Source of the DNA: Acanthaster planci | Lineage: Eukaryota; Echinodermata; Asteroidea; Valvatida; Acanthasteridae | Direction: 5' to 3' | Assembly (NCBI RefSeq): GCF_001949145.1 | Contig: NW_019091677.1 | Location: 1-16,467 of the forward strand | DNA: 16,467 nt | Shown here: piece by piece, positions 9,688 to 16,467 of the stretch | How the letters are laid out: each line of letters begins with the position of its first letter | How positions within the stretch are numbered: the stretch's first letter is position 1 | The notes under the pieces: generated by a model | Database searches by the model: none | The model's input: only the letters and a program-made list of their open reading frames with translations | Told to the model about the DNA's origin: nothing | Program-made: the position numbers and the translations under genes

Positions 9688-11340
9688 GTCAGTGGCTAAA
9701 ATTTGTTTTAAAAAGTACTGCCAGTTGGTTGCCAATTCACTTCATAAATTTTATGCAGTTCGTCAGATGGTAAGTTAGTTTCCATGTATAGGACTTGCCA
9801 TATGTCAGTTGAGTGAGAGGGTGTGAGTTTGAATCCTGTCTAGTAGTAATTGCCAATAGCAAGGAATCTAATTATGAATTAAGGAATGGTCTAAAGTTAT
9901 CATCTCTGTATCAGGCAGCGTAGAAAGTCAAGCAGGTGTTTCACTTTGATCCAAATAATTGATGATAAACACAACAGACTATCTACAAACATATGCCAGA
10001 TTACCTTCGATAAACTGATACAAGTATTTGTAAATACGCAATTTAGCTAAAGAATATAAAATCAAAAGACATAATCATTACCTGTAGATGAGGTCCATTG
10101 GTGTTAGATGGTTTGTTAATCAATTTATTGAAAATTGAATATTCAGTAAATTTGATATATCAGATATTTCCTTTGTTCAAGACAAATGCTGAAGACGGTG
10201 CCTGATTACCAAGGAAGCCTGCCTGTATAATACAGGGGTGTGAGAATTCAGCTTTTTAGCTGATTTCAGCTTTTTTTTAGATTATGACCCTGAATTTCAG
10301 CTTTTCTGTACACCTGGTCTGTACAAAATTATGGGAACTTTTTACATTTCACCGTTTTGCTAGCTGTTTTCAGCTTTAATTTTAAGTGACCACTCACATC
10401 TCAGATAATGGCAGTACATCATCGGTTTCTGGCTTTAGCTTCACCGCACTGTGCACATGTAAATAGATCAAGAGCTTCTCAAATGTAAATTCCTATAGGT
10501 ACAGTACCTTTCCAGTACCATGCTTATCTAGCTTATTTTTCATAAAAGTGAATTAAACATAGGCCCCTACATACGTACGCGGCTTGTTTTACATTATGGA
10601 CTAGCAGCGTTGTCACAAGTGCAAGTCTACGCTACCCAGGCGACTGGGAGTAACCTAAAGGTCACTCCACTCTTAGCCCAACATGACCATGTTTCTGCCA
10701 GCCATAATAAAGACTGGCAACAAGTAGCATTTCAGAAAGATTAATCAGTACATATGCAGTATTAGAAAGCTTATTAGTTCTTTATTCTATTTGATGTCTG
10801 TGAAAATCCAATTTTTTGACAGGAGAAACCCACACAAATTTATGAAAAAAAACCTAATCCTACGGATGTTATCTCAAAAAACGAAGTTTAACCCAACATG
10901 TACTTAAAGTCCCATGACATTTTCTGGCGCACATCACTCACAGGTTTTTATTTCAATCAACCACAGTGTTGGAAATCCCAGCGAGAGGATGTGGGACAGT
11001 ACTTCTCAAAATCAGCAGGAGATAAACAATCTCAATTCTTTGGCAGTTTTAGCACTTTGATAGTTTATGTTTCAACTGATGACAGAAATGGGAGTTCCGG
11101 CAAGGGAATGTGGGAAAATATGAGAGAACAGAAGTTTGGAAAATGAATGAAATCTGGTCAATCTAAATTCCAAACTTCCTAACAAGGCCTCCCTATGGTT
11201 ACATAGTACTAGCAGCCAGTGAGTGATGTCGAATAATACAGTTATGAGGAGTAATAATTGAATTACTTGTATAGAAACGAAAAATTCAAATTTTAGAGAA
11301 AAGTTACGCCAGTAATGATTAAATTTGTTTTGTTCAACAG
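9688..11340. other. Intron d-e (1653 bp)
   Basis: AT-rich intron. Around 10238-10376 the words TTCAGCTTTT and TTTCAGCTTT recur, interspersed with T runs, which looks like an old dispersed repeat. The ORF at 10898-11146 has no convincing splice sites and is not needed for phase. No RNA gene seen. Confidence 0.6.
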
Positions 11341-11567
11341 AAAGCCAGAAGGCAGAATGAGAACACAGGTATCCAGCAAACTAGTGTAACATTCTGTCCC
11401 CCGTCTGGCTCATCCTTTGGGGTGACATTAGTTCCCTCATCTTCCCACTACACTCAAGTGAGGTCAGCCAGCACATTGTCCGCAGATTCTACAAAAAGTG
11501 ATATTAGCACTCGGACCGTATCCAAGACCAAGCCAATAGATGATGACATTGAGGAGGAACTTACAAG
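11341..11567 (+). CDS. Exon e (227 bp), internal, probable GC donor
   Basis: The acceptor is TTTGTTTTGTTCAACAG. The exon begins on a whole codon and ends with two bases of one. It encodes KARRQNENTGIQQTSVTF, then a Ser/Thr-rich stretch (SSSHYTQVRSASTLSADSTK) and an acidic end (PIDDDIEEELTR). The composition suggests a flexible and possibly phosphorylated linker; this is inference. The 3' boundary uses AAG then GCAAGA, a GC donor. With it the codon completes as AGG and reads straight into exon f. A GT within the TG repeat at about 11580 could keep phase but is a much poorer donor sequence. Confidence 0.85.
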
Positions 11568-12111
11568 GCAAGAATGTGTGTGTGTGTGGGCAGGCATTCA
11601 CCGCGTTCAGGGGACAAGTTCTTTTGTTAGGGAAATTTGAACCAAGTTGTGGGGACATTTCTGATTCCCCACAACGTTTTCAGTCGTAACATTAGGTGAA
11701 ATGTCGAGTGTATGTCCCCACAACTACGGTGCGGGAGATGGTGTGTTGGGGGCATGCTTAGAAATGTGCCCAACAAATATCTTATCGAAATCTGTGCACT
11801 AGTTGCCCACCAACCCCCTCCTGCATCTAAAAGCACTCTGGATCCACCTGTTGGTGGGGAGTCTGTTTTGTATTAAGATGTACATCAATTCTTCTTATTT
11901 GGCCAATGGTAAACAACAGAGGTCAGGAGCAAGTAGACACATTGGCATCATCTGTAAACAATAACAATATGAAATATCCAATGAAGGTTACTTCCAATTT
12001 TTCTGGAATCATTTTGTTCCACTCCCCTTCACAAGAAAGGCTCGTACCATGTCTATTTTACCTATTGAAGAGATTGCAAATAACATTTAATAATTTGTCT
12101 TTAAAATGAAG
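11568..12111. other. Intron e-f (544 bp), probable GC-AG
   Basis: It begins GCAAGA after an exon ending AAG and ends AATGAAG. A short TG repeat lies at about 11575-11587. GC-AG introns are a known minor class spliced by the standard spliceosome, and their donors usually match consensus at the other positions, as here. Confidence 0.65.
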
Positions 12112-12285
12112 GCTGAATTCCCTCCGCAATCACAGAGGTTTAGCAGAGAAACTTAAAGCCATTCACCGACTGCTCAATGCTCTGCACAACATGAAAAGCA
12201 AAGACCTCAGAACCAGGGTACCCTTGTCTCATGAGATGGTCAGGTTCTTATACCGCCATGTCCCATATGAGCGGCCAGTTTTCAG
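12112..12285 (+). CDS. Exon f (174 bp), internal
   Basis: It starts after AAAATGAAG, a weak acceptor for its A-rich context but the only in-frame possibility because a TGA lies just upstream. It ends at TTCAG then GTAACA. It encodes a basic, helix-like block: LNSLRNHRGLAEKLKAIHRL, then LNALHNMKSKDLRTRVPLS, then FLYRHVPYERPVF. It enters with one base and leaves with two. Together with the acidic end of exon e it probably forms a charged helical segment. No known domain recognised. Confidence 0.87.
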
Positions 12286-13407
12286 GTAACATTCTTAGCC
12301 AGTGTGTTTTCCTGACAATTTTTTGAAAGTTTTCTTTTCCTGTTGTACATGTACACCAGCTATAAGCCAGTTTGTATTTACAAACTGCACATGTGCGAAT
12401 GCAACTTTGCAAAGGTCATTTGTACATTAAACAAATTGATTTACTTATAACTCCAGCGTGCGCGAATGGGCTACTGTTGATACAGATGATCGTTTAAAAA
12501 ATTGCTGAAATAGGGAAGATGCTTAAGATGAAATAAGGAAGAACCAAGAACAGAATGAACATTCTGGTAACCTGCAATCCCGTAAAGTCATTTAAGAAAT
12601 AATACTGAATAGTGTCCCAGTATAATTCACAATACTTTTCTATAACTTTAACGGAAAGGAAATGGGTAAGATTTCCATGAACAAATATCACTAATTTCCC
12701 CCTGCAGGGCCTTGTTAGCCCTCAAAAAGCAATAATATGTCCTAAAAAGTTAAATTTAGCGGTGAGAAAATCAAAGCATTTTCTCAGAAAACACTTCAAA
12801 TTTTTCCAACCGGCCTCATAGGGTTTTTGTACAGGGTGTCAAGGACATTCATATATGAACTCACTCCAGGAAACCTCGACGGAAAGCAGTATCTTTAAGA
12901 TACGTACGATAAACTGAAAATGGAAGAAAACTAAAATTTTAAATAGGTACGAGTTTAAACTATCAGGTCATTCAGACAAATGAAGGTTCAACTAAGTGTT
13001 GATTTAATAATCCAACTACAGCATGTGGAATATGTTGCTCCACAGACGAATTTCATAAGTTGAAAGACTTCCCCAAAACTTGAAAAGAATTGATCAAAAT
13101 TGAAGCTCTAACTGAATTGCGTACTGAACATTCCTTACACAAACGAATGTCACTGAAGGGCACACACTCAGGACGCATGGTGAAGCGATTTGTTTTATGT
13201 ACAAACGACCCTTACCCCACAGCTTTCCAGTGCAGTGTACATGCGGTAATTACAAACTGGCTTATGATGAAAGCTTTGTCTTCAGTGACTGCATTCCGTT
13301 GTTCCTACTGCAATACTGTGTAAAGAATGTTGAGAATTTATGTTTGAGTACCACCAGGTTTAAAGTACTTTGCACCTTTACAAACCACTCTGTTTGTATA
13401 ACTTCAG
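12286..13407. other. Intron f-g (1122 bp)
   Basis: GT-AG intron with donor GTAACA. No exon, repeat or RNA gene recognised. Short overlapping ORFs near 13090-13320 lack support from phase. Confidence 0.7.
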
Positions 13408-13650
13408 TCGACTTGCTAGGACCACAGGTCTACAAACTACCACAACCACTGCTCCAATGGAACTGATCCAATCATCAGACACAGTTAGCTCCAGTGATTT
13501 TAATCCCAGTGGTGCCAATGCCCCAGGAACAGGCACAGCAACAACGATGAATAAATGGACTTCCAAATCTCATCTCAGCAATAGATCTAATGCTAGTGTC
13601 AAGCCTCCTGATGTGCCACCATTGTCATCAACACCAGTGCAATGGAGAAA
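13408..13650 (+). CDS. Exon g (243 bp), internal, Ser/Thr-rich linker
   Basis: The acceptor is TGTTTGTATAACTTCAG; the donor is a perfect GTAAGT. It encodes 80 whole codons plus split codons at each end, starting RLARTTGLQTTTTTAPMELI. A low-complexity stretch rich in Ser, Thr, Asn, Gly and Pro follows, ending LSSTPVQWRK. A TAA at 13361 rules out an in-frame start much further upstream. The composition points to a disordered linker. Confidence 0.84.
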
Positions 13651-13919
13651 GTAAGTACATGTATACAACAACTATCAGCACGTTAACTGCCATACATAAT
13701 TTCACGGGGTGTTGCCAAGCATTGTACGCTGTGCACATATTTAATAGGTACTTTTCAGGTATCCATGTGAACATGAGCATTTTTGAAGATGAACATGTGT
13801 GCCCTCACCACTGCCAGCAGTGTACTGTGTCATGTTCTTGGTGATGCCAGTGTATTCAATTTACATTACAATTGTTTTTATTTCCTGAGAGTATAGTTGT
13901 AGAATCCAATACACCTGTT

Positions 13920-13939
13920 ACTACGAGTATACTCGTAGT
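13920..13939. repeat. Perfect 20-bp palindrome
   Basis: ACTACGAGTATACTCGTAGT reads the same on both strands, with no loop. It could be a dimeric protein binding site or a chance cruciform. Confidence 0.7.
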
Positions 13940-14122
13940 CAGCAGTCAAGGTGTTAAGCTTTAAGAGGACAAACATGTTGGGTATAAGAGAACTGAATAC
14001 AAAAAGTGGACAGATGTATGAAATCTGGTATGTTTTTGGAATTGTTAGAATGACTGGTTTGGATACTGACAGGCTAACAGGTGAAAAGTGTTGACAGACC
14101 TTGATCGATTCAAAGCCCTGAT

Positions 14123-14203
14123 CCTCAAGGCCAAGGTTAAGATAAGGTTTTTACCCACAAGCCTTAAGGCCAAGGCTCTAAAACCCAGCCTTGAGGTAAC
14201 CTT
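14123..14203. repeat. Crossed inverted repeats around AAGGCCAAGG
   Basis: AAGGCCAAGG occurs directly repeated at 14127-14136 and 14166-14175. CCTCAAGGC (14123-14131) is inverted at 14188-14196, and AAGGTTA (14133-14139) is inverted at 14197-14203. The two inverted pairs appear in the order A, B, A', B', so they interlock rather than nest. Confidence 0.5.
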
Positions 14204-14399
14204 CGGGCCAGGGCTAAGCATCAAGGCATTACATGTACATGGCAGGAATTATAGTACACGTGATGAAATCTTTGAATTCCCAAAGAAGAAGTGTTTGAAC
14301 CAACATGCACCTACCACATTGCACACTAGAATATGAAAGTGTCCAACACAGTGTACCCATCTTTCAACTCGGGTGCATCTTGTGCACTGCTTTGAATAG

Positions 14400-14551
14400 A
14401 TTCCGCCAGAACTTGTCATCGTTACATCACAAGTCACGCCCCTTGGACAAGGAACAAAGACTGGAGACATGGGAGGACTTACTTGCTGTCCAGACATCCA
14501 CCGTCCCCTCGTGTGGTCAACAAACCCACAGATTCAGTTTGGTCAGCCAAG
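14400..14551 (+). CDS. Exon h (152 bp), internal
   Basis: The acceptor is CTTTGAATAG and the donor CCAAG then GTCAGA. Entering with one base (AA plus A gives Lys), the frame reads FRQNLSSLHHKSRPLDKEQR, then LETWEDLLAVQTSTVPS and ends HRFSLVSQ. It leaves with one base. A second frame ending in VNKPTDSVWSAK is also open locally, but it does not keep phase with exon g or exon i, so I prefer the first. The sequence is polar and mostly charged, probably disordered or helical. Confidence 0.8.
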
Positions 14552-14978
14552 GTCAGAATTTTTTCACTTTGGGCCATTTCCTATGACCTTCCAAGACTCT
14601 AAATTTTTCTCACAAGCATACATGTACCACAGATCTGTGAATGCATAAACTCAAAATGACACGAGGGGCATTTAATTTGAAAAGATTCAAAGGCACTGAT
14701 TTACAAACGAAAGAAAAAATTAAGGAGAAATATGAGAATATTGTAGTATTCCAAGCATAATTAAAAAAATGGTCATGTCTTGGGCTGTCCTCATTGCCTG
14801 TTTGTGTAGTTAGTGAAGATTACAAAAATTAGAGAGATCTGCCCACAAGAAACAGGGAACAAAGAGTAATGGAGGAATCCTGTGTTGCTTTTCACCTGAA
14901 GGGTTTTTGTGAGTGAACTTGATACTAAATGGCTTGCAAGGACTTCATGTTGCTCTTGGTATTGTGTTCTGGGGTCAG
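14552..14978. other. Intron h-i (427 bp)
   Basis: GT-AG intron with donor GTCAGA, ending in a T- and G-rich acceptor tract. Nothing else recognised. Confidence 0.75.
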
Positions 14979-15122
14979 GTCATGCCCATCCCCACACCCT
15001 TGGCTTTAGCAAGTGGATGGCTGCGCACCATCGACACCACCCTGAACGTGATCACCATCATCAAGCCCTGTCGACCAAGCAGCCATACTGGATAACTGTG
15101 GCTGTGTCAAGTGCTGACAAAG
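14979..15122 (+). CDS. Exon i (144 bp), internal, His-rich
   Basis: The acceptor is CTTGGTATTGTGTTCTGGGGTCAG; the donor is AAAG then GTACAT. It encodes HAHPHTLGFSKWMAAHHRHH, then PERDHHHQALSTKQPYW and ITVAVSSADK. Thirteen of its first 30 codons are His or Arg, unlike any other exon here. The frame stays open after the donor as far as 15352, so a retained intron would extend the protein by about 75 residues. A second frame is open over the first 150 bases but ends in TAA and does not keep phase. Confidence 0.78.
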
Positions 15123-15537
15123 GTACATATAGGTCCAACATAAACATCCAAGACTTCTCTGCAGAAGCAAAAGGAAAGTCAAACTTACCGTGTTATTACA
15201 TGTATTTAACAGTTTTTGTAATTATTACACATATAAATAAATTTTATCAATGGACCAGAACAACATGCAATTTTGGTGTTGTTTTTAAGACCACAGAAGA
15301 GCTTCCAAATGGCCAACAACACCAATTTCTAAAGTTCATTGAATATTTTTGAAGTAATAAGACTTCCCAAATCAGACACAATTAAGGGAACTCCAGTTAA
15401 ATTGGTATTCGTAACTTACCAACCCATCTCTAAATTTTTCAGCCTCTTGTAATTTAGCGATCTAGAAGTACAGTTGTTTCCTAAAAAATGAAGTGAAATT
15501 TCCTTACTTGTTGATATTGATCTAGTTAAGAGACAAG
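15123..15537. other. Intron i-j (415 bp)
   Basis: Donor GTACAT. The frame of exon i stays open for the first 230 bases. The 3' end has the tract TTTCCTTACTTGTTG followed by several AGs, of which the one before 15538 keeps phase. Confidence 0.65.
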
Positions 15538-15673
15538 TTCAGACATCTAGCAGTAGCACCCAGACAGATGGAATGGATCCTGAGAAAACCTTGGACACTG
15601 TCAGGGAGAGCTTCTACAAAGTTAAGAAGAAGATGGCGAGGGAGGTTCTCACAGACATCGAGAGGATGGAAAG
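15538..15673 (+). CDS. Exon j (136 bp), internal, charged helical
   Basis: It encodes QTSSSSTQTDGMDPEKTLDT followed by VRESFYKVKKKMAREVLTD and IERME, a strongly charged segment with helical, possibly coiled-coil, character. The 3' boundary (GAAAG then GTTGGG) is a weak donor but keeps phase with exon k. The 5' boundary is less certain. The acceptor at GAGACAAG (after 15537) is the one that keeps phase with exon i, although other AGs lie just upstream and downstream; the acceptor after 15530 gives an immediate stop. Confidence 0.78.
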
Positions 15674-15779
15674 GTTGGGCTGTCTTGAATTGTTTGCTTC
15701 AAGCCTAGCTCGCAGCTTATGTTCATTTTTAATAATGGGAAGATTTATTACTGGCGACGACTTCGTTCTGTGTTTCCAG
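15674..15779. other. Short intron j-k (106 bp)
   Basis: GT-AG intron with a weak donor (GTTGGG) and a strong acceptor (TGTTTCCAG). It is not a multiple of three, so retention would shift the frame and stop at 15823. Confidence 0.75.
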
Positions 15780-15935
15780 AGAACGCTGTCGCACATTTCG
15801 TCAGAAGTTCCATGCAGCCAATGAACATCCAGTCATGGAGCTTGCCATCAAACGTATGCGGGAGGCTCCTCAGATCAGTCGTCAACTGGCTGTGACTGAA
15901 GACAGTGACATGAAAGAGATTAAGCCCTCAAAATG
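15780..15935 (+). CDS. Exon k (156 bp), internal
   Basis: The acceptor is TTCTGTGTTTCCAG and the donor AAATG then GTAAGT, both strong. It continues the helical region of exon j: ERCRTFRQKFHAANEHPVME, then LAIKRMREAPQISRQLAV and a mixed acidic/basic end DSDMKEIKPSK. It is separated from exon j by an intron of only 106 bp. It leaves two bases of a codon, so at least one more exon follows outside the window. Confidence 0.88.
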
Positions 15936-16467
15936 GTAAGTCAAATATCCACATCTGTTAACTGCCTCTGTAAGACCTTCATAAGTCATCCAGTATTAGG
16001 CAAAGTCACAAGCTCTTTAAAATGAATGAGACATCCCTTCAGAGGTCATCCAGTCTCGGGTCAAGTCACAAGGTCTTTAAAATGAATGAGACATCCCTTC
16101 AGAGGTCATCCAGTCTCGGGTCAAGTCACAAGGTCTTCAAAATGAATGAGACATCCCTTCAGAGGTCATCCAGTCTTGGGTCAAGTCACAAGGTCTTTAA
16201 ATGAATGAGACATCACTTACTACTTGTGAAATGAAGTTGCAAAAGGACCTGTAGCGGCCTTGTGATTGGCTGGACTACAGCCTTGTTAAAGAAGTTCATT
16301 TGGACAGCGTTCTGCAGTTCCATCTCTTTATAATCTAAGACTCCTGAAAATATCAGACACATGTAACTCTAAAGCCTAGGGTGCTATAGATAGAGTACCG
16401 AAGTGTGGTGTAATTTTGAACCAGGAACTGTAGTGCAAACGAATGGAGTACGCGTTTGTGTTGGTTC
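15936..16467. other. Start of the next intron, up to the window end
   Basis: It begins with a perfect GTAAGT donor and carries the 60-bp minisatellite. No further exon is recognised in the remaining 250 bases. Confidence 0.7.
15964..16216. repeat. 60-bp minisatellite, three near-identical units plus diverged edges
   Basis: Units 16021-16080, 16081-16140 and 16141-16200 differ at only two or three positions. A diverged unit precedes them (about 15964-16020) and a partial one follows to 16216. The unit length is a multiple of three, so one frame stays open and would read MNETSLQRSSSLGSSHKVFK three times. The older unit upstream contains a TAA in that frame and the array follows a strong donor, so I take it as intronic. 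Confidence 0.9.

Larger units (their letters stand above)
13651..14399. other. Intron g-h (749 bp)
   Basis: GT-AG intron with a perfect GTAAGT donor. It contains a 20-bp perfect palindrome (13920-13939) and a stretch of crossed inverted and direct repeats built on AAGGCCAAGG (14123-14203). Confidence 0.7.
2289..15935 (+). other. Partial split gene, eleven internal exons, product not recognised
   Basis: Eleven exons join into one open frame of 1779 nt (about 593 codons). The phase leaving each exon equals the phase entering the next at all ten junctions, which is the main support for the model. Ten of the eleven donors are GT (the last one leads out of the window) and one is probably GC; all acceptors are AG. 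No in-window ATG start, stop codon or polyA signal can be assigned, so both ends lie outside. The protein has an N-terminal mixed part (exons a-d), a Ser/Thr/Gln-rich linker (exons e, g, h), a short basic helical block (exon f), a His-rich exon (i) and a charged helical tail (j, k). I do not recognise the family and no signal peptide or membrane segment is evident. The structure is inferred by eye without RNA data. Confidence 0.8.

Noticed and set aside
14913-15095. Alternative frame of exon i (GLHVALGIVFWGQVMPIP)
   Set aside because: Membrane-like, but it ends in a stop inside the exon and does not keep phase with exon h or j.
15573-15824. Exon j reading on through to 15824 as one exon
   Set aside because: It would lose the strong acceptor at 15779 and the well-formed frame of exon k; the 106-bp intron explains the sequence better.
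1-16467. CRISPR arrays, tRNA or rRNA genes, operons
   Set aside because: No spaced direct repeats of that type, no cloverleaf or rRNA core sequence noticed, and the gene structure is eukaryotic.

Overview
Eukaryotic DNA, most likely from a marine invertebrate. It is AT-rich and intron-rich, with short exons of 62-243 bp inside much longer introns, scattered TACATGTA-type palindromes, minisatellites and a non-autonomous inverted-repeat transposon. There are no bacterial features: no operons, ribosome binding sites or long ORFs. The species cannot be named from the sequence, and nearly all longer ORFs are chance readings of introns.

The window holds the middle of one split gene on the + strand. 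I reconstruct eleven internal exons (2289-2350, 4425-4642, 5023-5109, 9508-9687, 11341-11567, 12112-12285, 13408-13650, 14400-14551, 14979-15122, 15538-15673, 15780-15935). Their splice phases agree at all ten junctions, giving one continuous reading frame of 1779 nt, about 593 codons. No start codon, stop codon, promoter or polyA signal is assigned, so the gene runs off both ends. I do not recognise the protein. Its first part is mixed and domain-like, its middle is rich in Ser, Thr and Gln, and its last part is basic, charged and probably helical.

Layout: 1-2288 is upstream intron or flank with TGACGTCA palindromes and a 24-bp minisatellite. 2289-5109 holds exons a-c. 5110-9507 is a 4.4-kb intron carrying a 2.3-kb TTAA-flanked element with roughly 195-bp terminal inverted repeats and an internal direct duplication whose two copies each begin beside a single N. 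9508-15935 holds exons d-k, with one probable GC-AG intron and one 106-bp intron. 15936-16467 is the start of the next intron and carries a 60-bp minisatellite.

The best candidates for something undescribed are the TTAA-flanked element, which has no coding sequence and termini I do not recognise, and the unidentified protein.
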